Origin: Bacillota bacterium
Lineage (GTDB): Bacteria > Bacillota > Clostridia > Lachnospirales > Lachnospiraceae
Direction: 5' to 3'
Length of the DNA stretch: 64,000 nt
Assembly (NCBI GenBank): GCA_023436225.1
Contig: JAEZKA010000080.1
Location: forward strand, 11,441 to 75,440
Part shown: positions 34,678 through 43,733 of the stretch, in pieces
Numbering within the stretch: position 1 is the stretch's first letter
Layout: each line of letters starts with the position of its first letter
Translations under genes and position numbers: made by a program
The notes under the pieces: model-generated
The model's input: the letters and a program-made list of their open reading frames with translations, nothing else
Databases searched by the model: none
What the model was told of the DNA's origin: nothing

Positions 34678-34765
34678 CCATTATGGAAGATGCATTACCG
34701 ATAATCTCCACTATGGATGAGCATTATTGATAATCTCCACTATGGATGGTGCATTACGTATATTG
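34678..34765. repeat. Three imperfect tandem repeats of about 29 bp
   Basis: Copies start at 34678, 34708 and 34737. Each begins CCA(C/T)TATGGA and contains GCATTA; the first two end GATAATCT. They end at the stop codon of the minus-strand dapA, between two convergent units. Confidence 0.8.
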
Positions 34766-35653
34766 TTAACTTGCTTTAGTCTGGGCTACCTTAAGAATAT
34801 AGCGGTCGAGCTTTTGTTTTAATTGCTCGGATATGGTAGTTAACGGTAATCTTACCTCATCAGAATCAATCAGTCCAGTCTTAGAGAGGAAGTACTTGAT
34901 CGGAGATGGGTTAGGCTCCTTGAAAAGCAGAGGAATCAAATCATAGAGTTCTTTCCAGGTCTCCAGTGCTCCCACGGTATTATTTGCCTTAACCTTATGA
35001 TATACCTCAACAAATTGTTCCGTCTTCAAGTGAGCAGAAGCGAGAATACCACCCTGACCACCAAGAGTTAGAGTCAGATAAAACAGCAGGTCTTCTCCAG
35101 AGAGAATGGAGAAATCCTTCGGAGGATTCATAAGGAGGGACATACTTTGCTTAATATCACCGCAGCAATCCTTTAAGCCGATAATGTTTTTAATCTCCGC
35201 CAATCTATAGATCGTATCATTTTCAATATTAACACCGGTACGGTAAGGGATATTATATATTATCATATTTAGATCTGTTTCGTCAGCGATTGTTTTGAAA
35301 TGAGCATATATTCCATCCTGACTTGGTTTGTTATAATAAGGGCAGACGGACAGGATACCCTGTATATCATAATATTCGGCAATCTTTACCTTCTTAATAA
35401 CATTGGCGGTATAATTACCTCCGATGCCTACATAGACCGGAAGACGCTTCTTATTATAATCCATGGTACGTTCTATCATTTCTTCGAATTCATAATCACT
35501 AAGTGTTGGTATCTCACCGGTTGTTCCGAGAGGAATAAATCCACTGATCCCTTTCTCTGAGTAATGCTCAATCAACCTTTTATAGGATTTGAAATCTATT
35601 TTTTCATCTTTGAATGGCGTTATAATTGGTAACCAGACACCAGTAAGCTGCAT
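34766..35653 (-). CDS. dapA: 4-hydroxy-tetrahydrodipicolinate synthase
   Basis: A 295-residue class I aldolase-fold enzyme that condenses pyruvate with aspartate semialdehyde in lysine and peptidoglycan precursor synthesis. GTTGE (Thr-Thr pair), the IIYNIPYRTG tyrosine and the Schiff-base lysine in IIGLKDCCGD are all present. AAGGAGG lies upstream of ATG 35653. It is isolated from other lysine genes, so it could be a second copy or a related aldolase. No lysine riboswitch is seen in the 370 bases upstream. Confidence 0.88.
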   Translation of the reverse strand: MQLTGVWLPIITPFKDEKIDFKSYKRLIEHYSEKGISGFIPLGTTGEIPTLSDYEFEEMIERTMDYNKKRLPVYVGIGGNYTANVIKKVKIAEYYDIQGILSVCPYYNKPSQDGIYAHFKTIADETDLNMIIYNIPYRTGVNIENDTIYRLAEIKNIIGLKDCCGDIKQSMSLLMNPPKDFSILSGEDLLFYLTLTLGGQGGILASAHLKTEQFVEVYHKVKANNTVGALETWKELYDLIPLLFKEPNPSPIKYFLSKTGLIDSDEVRLPLTTISEQLKQKLDRYILKVAQTKAS

Positions 35654-35857
35654 TGAAAAACCTCCTTATAGCTGTTACGAAACAAGGATACTTGTAATGT
35701 ATCGCTGCAATAAAGCAATCTGCTTTACAGATTCGTAATTTATAATACTATTGTATACAACATTATTTGAATTAAATAGCATAATAATGCTTTGAATATT
35801 GCATATAATGCTATATAATGTTGATTAGAGTTTCAAAGGCCTATTTGCAAAGATGAT

Positions 35858-35964
35858 TTCGTTAATTTGCACAATTCATATTTATGAATAGTGACATACA
35901 GTTGCTCATCAAACTATATTTTATATCACTATCAGTAAAGACATCGATTGTGCAAATTAACGAA
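35858..35964. repeat. Perfect inverted repeat enclosing 73 bases
   Basis: TTCGTTAATTTGCACAA (35858-35874) and TTGTGCAAATTAACGAA (35948-35964) are exact reverse complements. It lies in the 384-base region between the divergent dapA and AraC genes. A partial copy, AATTTGCACAATT, occurs at 11884-11896. The rest of this intergenic region is AT-rich with repeated AATGCT-like steps near 35788-35820 and holds no open frame that I would call. Confidence 0.75.
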
Positions 35965-36037
35965 GCTAATATAGTCGAAGGCTTTTGGTACTTTACTCAA
36001 CATTAACAAGTCGCTATGGTACTGCATGGAGGATGGT

Positions 36038-36880
36038 ATGATCAATTTTGAAAAAGCAGGATATCTGAATCATGATTTTAAGATATTTCATCTCATCGAC
36101 CGACAGCGTAAGGAATTTGAATTTCACTATCATGACTTTAATAAAATCATTATATTTATCAGTGGTAATATTAATTATACCATCGAAGGTAAGAGCTATG
36201 AGCTGCAGCCCTATGATATCCTTTTGGTGAATGCAGGCGAGATTCACAGACCCTCCATACTAGACAGCTCGGTATATGAGAGGATTATCATCTATGTTTC
36301 ACCACAATTTCTGAATACCTTTTCAGAAGAGGAATATGATCTCAACTATTGCTTCAAGCGAGCGAAGCAGGAGCATTCTAATGTAATGAGAATTCACTCG
36401 ATGGAGAAGAGTAAGCTATATCAGGTATGCCAGGAGTTGGAGCACTCCTTTTCCGATCAAGCCTTTGGGAAGGAGCTTTATCAGAAGATTTTGTTCCTGG
36501 AATTTATGATTCAATTAAACCGTATGGCAATCCTGAACCATATTAATTATTTGGATTCGGCTAAGGATAATACGAAGCTGGTACAGATTCTGGATTATAT
36601 TAACGAACATCTGGGAGAGGAGATATCCATTGACTCCTTATCGGCAAGGTTTTATCTGAGCCGATATTATTTAATGCACTTCTTTAAGGAGGAGACTGGA
36701 TATACCATAGGGAATTATATTACAGAGAAGAGATTATTACTAGCAAAGAATATGGTGCAGAACGGCTGCTCGATTACAGAGGCTTGCTTCCAGAGTGGTT
36801 TTAAGAATTATTCCACATTTTCAAGAGCGTTTAAGAAAGCCTTTAATACAATACCGAAGAATGCAATGTTTATTGACTAA
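36038..36880 (+). CDS. AraC-family regulator with cupin sensor domain
   Basis: A 280-residue transcription factor. The N-terminal cupin (about 20-110: FHYHDFNKIIIFISGNINYT, AGEIHRPS) would bind a ligand. The C-terminal domain (about 180-280) has two HTH motifs: ISIDSLSARFYLSRYYLMHF and ITEACFQSGFKNYSTFSRAF. ATG 36038 is chosen, because GGAGG at 36028-36032 lies between it and the earlier in-frame ATG 36026. It is divergent from dapA and followed by a VOC protein. Target unknown. Confidence 0.88.
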   Translation: MINFEKAGYLNHDFKIFHLIDRQRKEFEFHYHDFNKIIIFISGNINYTIEGKSYELQPYDILLVNAGEIHRPSILDSSVYERIIIYVSPQFLNTFSEEEYDLNYCFKRAKQEHSNVMRIHSMEKSKLYQVCQELEHSFSDQAFGKELYQKILFLEFMIQLNRMAILNHINYLDSAKDNTKLVQILDYINEHLGEEISIDSLSARFYLSRYYLMHFFKEETGYTIGNYITEKRLLLAKNMVQNGCSITEACFQSGFKNYSTFSRAFKKAFNTIPKNAMFID

Positions 36881-36922
36881 CAGGGTGTTCTTACGAGGAT
36901 TAGAGAAAGGTAGGGGGATTTT

Positions 36923-37270
36923 ATGTTTTTAGCAGAGGTTTGTTTTGAAACGAATGATGTTATTGGATTAGCAGATTTTTATCGTAGACTCTTGTATGTT
37001 GAGGAAGAGAATAAGGACGAGGTTCATCAATTGATTACCGGAGGTCAGGTGGCTATCACTGTATACAATGATGGTTCAGTTAAAAACAATCAGAATAAAA
37101 ATATTACCCTGGCTTTTACTGTAGATGATGTTGACGCGGAATATGAGAGGCTGTTAGGAATGGGAATTACGATCATTGAGCCTCCGACAACCAGACCCTG
37201 GGGGGCCAGAAATATGCATTTTTGCGATCCGGATGGGAACCATATCTATTTGAGAAGTTTTCCGAAATAA
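36923..37270 (+). CDS. VOC-family (glyoxalase/bleomycin-resistance fold) protein
   Basis: A 115-residue vicinal-oxygen-chelate domain with the paired beta-alpha-beta-beta-beta units: FLAEVCFETNDVIGLADFYR, then TLAFTVDDVDAEYERLLGMG and FCDPDGNHIYLRSF. The metal-site residues are only partly conserved, so enzyme or binding function cannot be decided. GGGGGA precedes ATG 36923. It lies 42 bases after the AraC gene and may be co-transcribed. Confidence 0.8.
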   Translation: MFLAEVCFETNDVIGLADFYRRLLYVEEENKDEVHQLITGGQVAITVYNDGSVKNNQNKNITLAFTVDDVDAEYERLLGMGITIIEPPTTRPWGARNMHFCDPDGNHIYLRSFPK

Positions 37271-37368
37271 ATGATATAAGAATTGCATCCGTGGATAATT
37301 ATATTAATTAGTAAGAGAGTCGTGGATAAGTCTTAGCAAATGAGAACGGAAATAAGGAAAGTGGCGAA

Positions 37369-38736
37369 ATGATGAATAAGTTAAATAATACCTTAGGTGA
37401 AAAAAGTATTGGTAAGCTGTTACTTGGGATGGCAATTCCGGCAATTATAGCCCAGCTGGTGAATATCCTCTATAATATAGTGGATCGTATCTATATCGGA
37501 CATATTCCTGATATCGGTGCGACGGCTCTGACGGGTGTTGGTGTTACCTTCCCGATTATCATGGTCATCTCAGCCTTTAGTGCGCTAATCGGAATGGGTG
37601 GTGCTCCCCGTGCCGCGATTAAGATGGGCGAGAAGGACGATGAGGCGGCAGAGAATATTCTCGGTAATTGCTTTACGGCTTTGCTCGTAATATCGGCGCT
37701 TCTTACTATTATATTCTTATTTGCGAATAAGTATTTGTTAATGATGTTTGGGGCCAGTGAAGAGACGCTTCCCTATGCCTTAAGCTACTTGAATATCTAT
37801 GTCTGCGGTACCATTTTTGTTCAGATGTCGCTGGGATTGAACAGCTTTATTACAACTCAGGGCTTCTCAAAGACGAGTATGATTACCGTTGCAGTGGGCG
37901 CTGCTTTGAATATTATCCTTGATCCTATCTTGATATTCGGATTTAATATGGGGGTAGAAGGGGCGGCAATCGCTACCGTAGTATCTCAGGGCGCCTCAGC
38001 CCTATGGGTACTTTTTTTTCTTACCGGTAAACGCACGAAGCTGAAGATCAGACGCAAATATATGAAGCTTCAACGAGAGACAATCACCCCGGTTCTTGTG
38101 CTGGGATTATCACCCTTTATCATGCAGTCTACGGAGAGTCTACTGAACATAGCCTTCAATACTTCTTTGCAACGGTATGGTGGAGATATTGCAGTAGGTG
38201 CAATGACCATTCTGATGAGCCTATCACAGATCCAATTTATGCCCATACATGGGTTATGTCAGGGGGCCCAACCGATTATCAGTTATAATTACGGAGCAAA
38301 GAATACGGATCGGGTAAAGGCTACCTTCCGTCTGCTGATGATCAGTGCCTTCAGCTATTCTACCCTTATTTGGTTATTGATGATGCTGCTGCCCGGAACG
38401 TTTATCTCTATGTTCAGCTCACAGAAGGAGCTGATATCTTATACGGGTTGGGCTCTTAGAATATTTATGCCGGTCTCTTTCCTCATGAGTATGCAGACCT
38501 GCTGTCAGCAGACCTTCTTAGCACTTGGGCAGGCGAGGGTATCCATCCTATTAGCCCTGCTACGCAAGATGATATTATTGATTCCGTTGATTTACATAAT
38601 GCCTGCCTTCTTCGAGAATAAGGTATTTGCTGTATTTTTCGCCGAACCGGTAGCTGATTTTATCGCCGTAACTGTTACTATGATAACCTTTGCTGTTCGC
38701 TTTAAGAAGATCCTATACGATAGAGAAACTTCTTAA
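37369..38736 (+). CDS. MATE-family efflux transporter
   Basis: A 455-residue membrane protein with twelve predicted helices in two six-helix halves. The N-terminal GKLLLGMAIPAIIAQLVNIL, then YNIVDRIYIGHIP, GVGVTFPI and the second-half GLCQGAQPIISYNYGAKN are typical of MATE drug/Na+ antiporters (NorM/DinF superfamily). ATG 37369 and 37372 are both possible. Substrate unknown. It converges with the broken ABC transporter. Confidence 0.93.
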   Translation: MMNKLNNTLGEKSIGKLLLGMAIPAIIAQLVNILYNIVDRIYIGHIPDIGATALTGVGVTFPIIMVISAFSALIGMGGAPRAAIKMGEKDDEAAENILGNCFTALLVISALLTIIFLFANKYLLMMFGASEETLPYALSYLNIYVCGTIFVQMSLGLNSFITTQGFSKTSMITVAVGAALNIILDPILIFGFNMGVEGAAIATVVSQGASALWVLFFLTGKRTKLKIRRKYMKLQRETITPVLVLGLSPFIMQSTESLLNIAFNTSLQRYGGDIAVGAMTILMSLSQIQFMPIHGLCQGAQPIISYNYGAKNTDRVKATFRLLMISAFSYSTLIWLLMMLLPGTFISMFSSQKELISYTGWALRIFMPVSFLMSMQTCCQQTFLALGQARVSILLALLRKMILLIPLIYIMPAFFENKVFAVFFAEPVADFIAVTVTMITFAVRFKKILYDRETS

Positions 38737-38748
38737 TAGAAAATGTTC

Positions 38749-40160
38749 TTATTCGGATCGTAATGCAACTACGGGATCCTTTTTGGCAGCCAGTCGTGAG
38801 GGAATCAGTCCGGCAATCAAGGTCAATATCATGCTGATGATCACTAAGATAATACCACCCTCCACGGGAAGGACTGCCTTCACACCCGAGATTCCGGTAA
38901 GACTACGAATGATGCTGTTAGCCGGAAAGGTTAGTAGAATTGTTAATATAATCCCAATAGCACCGGATACAAAGCCGACAATCAGTGTTTCTGCATTAAA
39001 GACTCTGGAAATATCGCGTTTTGAAGCACCTACTGATCGAAGAATGCCGATTTCCTTTGTACGCTCTAGCACAGAAATATAAGTTATGATACCGATCATA
39101 ATGGATGACACCACTAAGGATATCGCTACAAAGGCAATTAGAACGTAGGAGATGACATTGATGATGGAGCTGATGGAGGACATCATAAGGCCGACAATAT
39201 CGGTATAGTTGATGACATATTCTTCTTTTCCCTCTTTTGTCATTCTTTTATTATAAGCTTCTATATGATTCGATATATTATTCTTCGCTTCGAAGGTGGC
39301 TGCATAAATGCTCATAGTCTCCGGTTTATCGATGTCCACCACATTCAACAGCTCTAAATTACCTTCATAGGTAGCGTCCGTTGTCTCGGGTTGAAGTTGA
39401 TCTGTGAACATCTCTAGAATCTGCTCCTGTGTCATATCGCTCATATAATCGGTCATCTGTGCCTGTGTCTCTTCATCCAGCGTAGCGAGATAAGTATCGA
39501 TATCTTCCATTGTAATTTCTTTCTTTTCACCACTTAAGAAAGGGATTGAGGTAAATACATCGATATCAGGATGTTCAAGCTGTTGTTTAACTATTTTTCT
39601 CGCATTGGTTTCCTTGATCACATAATCGGTAAGAGCCTTGGTATAACCGACGGATCCGCTCACGGAGGTTGACACAGCATCCTCGTTTGGTCTAAGAATT
39701 CCGACAAGCTTCAGAGTGGTACTACGATATACTACTTTCTTCATTTCGCCACTGTCCTCTCGGATATCTGTCCAGGATCCGTCTTCCTCCTCTTTGTAAT
39801 AGTCAGCCGGAAGCACCAGCTTAAAGCTCATCGAGAGCAGTTCGTTATAGGGATAGCTGGAGGCTTCTATCTCATAGGTCTCGCCCATCATGGCAGCTTC
39901 CATGATTTTTCCAACCTCATCCATGTCTCTTAGACCAAGGGCGTATAATACCATATCGCTGATCTCGTTATGCTTGTCAACGATTAATACAATCTCATTG
40001 TAATTCTCTGGCCAAGAGCCTGCTATTACATCATATTGCGATTTTAGTAGAGCCTGATTATCTAGCATCTCATCCCATACCTCTACTCCGGTGGAGAACA
40101 TGGAGGACATCTGGGAGGCCATATCAGAAGCAATGGAATCACCATAGAATGATAGCTTTG
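38749..40160 (-). pseudogene. ABC transporter permease part (FtsX-like), N-terminally truncated
   Basis: An open frame of 457 residues from ATG 40122, but the homologous frame extends slightly upstream (KLSFYGDSIASD) into the ATP-binding fragment. It encodes a large extracellular domain, then three to four C-terminal membrane helices with the FtsX-type ERTKEIGILRSVGASKRDIS and the end SRLAAKKDPVVALRSE. In intact relatives this is the C-terminal part of a fused ATPase-permease of about 1000 residues. The rest of the ATPase and the first membrane helix are missing, so it cannot be a working transporter. Confidence 0.8.
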
Positions 40161-40426
40161 AAAGACAAAGCCTATGGAATGATTGCGGTAGGTATCCCAG
40201 TCACTATCATCAAAATCCTTGGTCGATCTTCCATTAATGGATAAATCTCCGCTGGAATAGCGGTCCAGGCCGCCGATGATGTTAAGTAGGGTGGTTTTGC
40301 CACATCCGGAGGGACCGAGAATGGATACGAATTCATTCCTGGAAATTCAATATTGATGTCCTTCAGAGCATTTACTGTGGTATCTCCGGCTTTATAATCT
40401 TTGAATATATTCTTTAGTCTAAGCAT
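40148..40426 (-). pseudogene. ABC transporter ATP-binding N-terminal fragment, frameshifted
   Basis: Starts MLRLKNIFKDYKAGDTTVNA with KDINIEF. A frameshift near 40335-40345 then changes phase; in the shifted frame the Walker A region reads NEFVSILGPSGCGKTTLLNI, followed by GGLDRYSSGDLSINGRST and the Q-loop GFVFQSY. Immediately after the Q-loop it is joined to the permease remnant, so the signature, Walker B and first membrane helix were deleted. It is the N-terminal part of the same decayed gene as the permease fragment. Confidence 0.85.
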
Positions 40427-40759
40427 GTTTGCTCCTTTTCTGATGCCTTTCCATCATGATATCTTCTTGTTAAGTATGAACCGTTTTACTGAATTTATGA
40501 AAATAATCTAAAGTACACAAAATAGCATATTTTATACTAGCTAAGTCCATAATTCGTTGGATTTTTCGAAACACTGAATAGTTGCGAAATTAAATGCTTT
40601 AAAACCCTATTCAAAGCTGATATAATTCAAATATAATTATAATAATAAGTTCATCAAATATCATTAAGACGGGTGAATCTCATCTATTCTTGATTTATAT
40701 ACGGTATAACCGATAATAAATTAATCAAGGTTGAGACAGAAAGAACGTGAGGAGACAAA

Positions 40760-41611
40760 ATGGGAAGGATTAGATTAGTAGCCGACAGTACTTGCGATCT
40801 GTCAGCAGAGATTATTAGAACCTATGATATAACAATTATCCCACTTAACATTGTGCTTGGTATGAATAGCTATCTAGACGGAGTTGAGATTACACCGCAG
40901 GAGATATATGATTGGTCGGATAAGGAAAATACCACTCCAAAGACTGCGGCACCGGAGCTGGGGAAGGTGCTCGAATTGTTACGCCCGATGACAGAAGCGA
41001 AAGAGGACATTATTTTCTTTGGTATATCAGAGGAGATGTCGGTCACCTGTCAGGTGGTACGAATGGCTGCAGCAGAACTGGAGTACGATCATATCTGGGT
41101 AATCAATTCAATGAATCTCTCTACCGGTATCGGGCTTCAGATATTACGGGCAGCCCGAATGGCACAGGAGGGAAAGCCGGCAGAGGTTATCGCCAAGGAG
41201 ATAGAGAAAGCAAGAGATAAGGTGTGTGCCTCCTTCGTGGTGGATACCCTTACGTATCTGCAGCGCGGTGGCAGATGTAGTGCTGTAACAGCATTACTTG
41301 GAAATACTCTTAAGTTGAAGCCGATGATTGCGGTTAAAGATGGAAGGATGGGAGTTGATAAAAAATATAGAGGAAGACAGCAGTCAGTCATCAGAAACTA
41401 TGCCAAAGATCTGGAGGAGGAGCTCTTGCAGGCAGATCCATCCAGCGTATTTATCACTCATTCCGGTATTGACTCTCTTATTGAAAAGGAAACCTATGAT
41501 TATCTGGAAGGGTTACATCATTTTAAAGAAATTCTCATAACCAGGGCAGGCGGAGTGATTTCTAGTCACTGCGGACCGAATACGTTGGGGATACTGTATT
41601 ATAGACAATAG
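40760..41611 (+). CDS. DegV-family fatty-acid-binding protein
   Basis: A 283-residue DegV/FakB fold protein: VADSTCDLSAEII at the N-terminus, the FVVDTLTYLQRGGRCS loop, and THSG and GGVISSHCGPNTLGILY near the end. FakB proteins hold a fatty acid for phosphorylation by FakA; no fakA is nearby. GAGGAG precedes ATG 40760. The 333 bases before it hold AT-rich DNA with no gene, promoter or riboswitch that I can support. Confidence 0.9.
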   Translation: MGRIRLVADSTCDLSAEIIRTYDITIIPLNIVLGMNSYLDGVEITPQEIYDWSDKENTTPKTAAPELGKVLELLRPMTEAKEDIIFFGISEEMSVTCQVVRMAAAELEYDHIWVINSMNLSTGIGLQILRAARMAQEGKPAEVIAKEIEKARDKVCASFVVDTLTYLQRGGRCSAVTALLGNTLKLKPMIAVKDGRMGVDKKYRGRQQSVIRNYAKDLEEELLQADPSSVFITHSGIDSLIEKETYDYLEGLHHFKEILITRAGGVISSHCGPNTLGILYYRQ

Positions 41612-41662
41612 CTTCTTTGTAATTAGACATCGAGCAGGGTTGCCACATAATGAATAAGACTT

Positions 41663-41732
41663 GAAAGAAAGATGAATTGACTCCCCTCATACAATGTAGA
41701 TAAGGGGAGCAATCAATCTTTCTTTCTTTAAT
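41663..41732 (+). terminator. Terminator after the DegV gene
   Basis: GAAAGAAAGAT...CTCCCCT (41663-41687) pairs with AGGGGAG...ATCTTTCTTTC (41703-41729), a long stem followed by TTT. Beyond it, up to 41942, no other element is evident, and no purine riboswitch pattern was found before the adenine deaminase. Confidence 0.85.
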
Positions 41733-41942
41733 TTGCTTCGAGATAGTCTTCTTTTGTTCTACAGAAGTCTGCCTGGATAATTCCTTTCAGAGTAAAGAAT
41801 GATAATTCATTTAAATAATGAAATCATAGTTTGCAGAAAGTACCAATAAGGAGTATAATTGTTATAATTATATAAAAAATAATCTGGTTCGTCCTGTTTT
41901 TTGTGTATAGTAAACATAACTCTGAAAGAAAGTGGTGGCATT

Positions 41943-43682
41943 ATGCATGTAAAAGAATTAGCAGTAGCGAGAGGTATCCAGAAGGCAGAACTGGTCCTAA
42001 AGAATGCAAGTATTATTAACGTTTTTACAGAAACGATTGAGCAAGGTGATGTTGCCATCTGTGAAGGGCGTATCGTAGGAGTTGGTCAATATGAGGGTGA
42101 GGAAGAGCTGGATTGCACCGGTAAATATGTGGCTCCAGGGTTCATTGACGGGCATATTCATCTGGAGAGCTCCATGCTCAAACCGGTTGAATTTGTTCGA
42201 TCTGTAATCCCTCATGGAACTACAGCGGTGATTACGGATCCTCATGAGATAGCGAATGTAAGCGGTCTAGAAGGAATCGAATATATGCTGGAGGCTTCCG
42301 AAGGATTGCCGCTGGACATTTATTTCGTGCTTCCCTCCTGTGTCCCGGCAACTGCTTTTGATGAGAGTGGCAGTATTTTACTTGCAAAGGATATTGAAGG
42401 CTTTTATAAGAATAAAAAGGTAGTCGGTCTTGCTGAGGTCATGGACTTTTATGAAACGATCCGTGGAGCGAGTGATATTCTGAAGAAGATTGAGGATGCT
42501 AAGGCAGCGAATAAGGTGGTTGATGGCCATGCACCGGGAGTTACCGGTAAGGATGCCTGCGCCTATGTTGCTGCCGGAGTACAGTCTGATCACGAATGTA
42601 TTTCACTCGAGGAGGCAAAGGCAAAATACAGACTTGGTCAATGGATTATGATACGTGAGGGTACCGCAGCTAGAAATCTGGATGCTCTGATGGGTATGTT
42701 TATCCCCCCCTATCATCAGAGAGCAATGCTGGTTACCGATGATAAGCATCCCTATGATATAATACGGCTGGGTCATATCGATGATATCGTGCGAAAGGCA
42801 ATCAGTAAAGGTGCAGATCCCTGCATAGCGATCAAGATGGGCACTTTTAATGCTGCTACTTATTTTGGGTTAAAGGATTATGGTGCTGTAGCGCCGGGGT
42901 ACCATGCAGATCTAATTATTCTGTCAGATATTGAAAAGGTAACAGTTCAAAAGGTACTGAAGAATGGTAAGCTAATACTGGATGATAATAAAGTAATAGA
43001 AATTAAAGAGCCTGAGATTCGTAAGGAGCTATTAGATAAGGTTTATCACTCCTTCAATTGCAATGAGATAGTTCCCGAGAATTTTGTAGTGGAGTATAGC
43101 TCTGAGGAAGAATGTGATAGGTTCCGTGTAATTAAGATGATTGAAGGCGAGATTACGACAGAAGAGGTATTTGCACCTTTAGTGAATGGAGAAGCGAAGG
43201 TGAACCTGGAGGAGGATATTATTAAGCTTGCGGTGATAGAACGTCATCACAATACGAATCATGTCGGACTCGGCTTTGTAACCGGATATGGCTTAAAGAA
43301 AGGGGCCATCGCCTCCTCTGTATCTCATGATTCCCATAATATTATAGTGATCGGTACCAATGATGAGGATATTGCGATTGCTGCCAATTGCATCCGTGAT
43401 ATGCAAGGGGGGTGGGCAATTGCTCTAAATGGCAAGGTGATCGGTAATCTGCCATTATCCATTGCCGGACTGATGAGTAACCTGGATGCTGCGACCTTAG
43501 CCAAAAACATACAAGAGATACAGGCACTTGCCAGGGAAATGGGAGTAAAGGAAGGAATTGATCCCTTCATGAGCATGGCATTCGTCAGCCTGCCGGTTAT
43601 TCCAAAGCTTAGAGTAACGACAACCGGGTTATTTGATGTATCCTTACAGCAGAGGGTGCCTCTTCTGATAAGAAAGGAATAG
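41943..43682 (+). CDS. ade: Adenine deaminase
   Basis: A 579-residue amidohydrolase converting adenine to hypoxanthine and ammonia. Metal-site motifs are visible: GFIDGHIHLESSML, then VITDPHEIANVSG, GLAEVMDF, VDGHAPG and LVTDDKHPYD. The C-terminal adenine deaminase domain contains SSVSHDSHNIIVIGT and the DMQGGWAIALNGKV loop. ATG 41943 is selected; the upstream in-frame ATG at 41901 adds 14 atypical residues. Its product could feed xanthine dehydrogenase at 19-23 kb, though the genes are far apart. An MFS transporter follows 51 bases later. Confidence 0.94.
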   Translation: MHVKELAVARGIQKAELVLKNASIINVFTETIEQGDVAICEGRIVGVGQYEGEEELDCTGKYVAPGFIDGHIHLESSMLKPVEFVRSVIPHGTTAVITDPHEIANVSGLEGIEYMLEASEGLPLDIYFVLPSCVPATAFDESGSILLAKDIEGFYKNKKVVGLAEVMDFYETIRGASDILKKIEDAKAANKVVDGHAPGVTGKDACAYVAAGVQSDHECISLEEAKAKYRLGQWIMIREGTAARNLDALMGMFIPPYHQRAMLVTDDKHPYDIIRLGHIDDIVRKAISKGADPCIAIKMGTFNAATYFGLKDYGAVAPGYHADLIILSDIEKVTVQKVLKNGKLILDDNKVIEIKEPEIRKELLDKVYHSFNCNEIVPENFVVEYSSEEECDRFRVIKMIEGEITTEEVFAPLVNGEAKVNLEEDIIKLAVIERHHNTNHVGLGFVTGYGLKKGAIASSVSHDSHNIIVIGTNDEDIAIAANCIRDMQGGWAIALNGKVIGNLPLSIAGLMSNLDAATLAKNIQEIQALAREMGVKEGIDPFMSMAFVSLPVIPKLRVTTTGLFDVSLQQRVPLLIRKE

Positions 43683-43733
43683 AGATATCGTTCAGTAAAA
43701 AAACGGACTGCCTTCGGCAAATAAGGAGAATTT

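Noticed and set aside
35654..36037. Lysine riboswitch before dapA
   Set aside because: No characteristic core was seen on the minus strand; the only strong structure is the 17-bp inverted repeat.
38690..39082. 130-codon plus-strand frame overlapping MATE and ABC permease ends
   Set aside because: It is antisense to the FtsX-like permease and out of phase with the MATE gene; no start context.
41720..41942. Purine riboswitch before adenine deaminase
   Set aside because: I looked for the conserved loop sequences and paired arms and did not find them.
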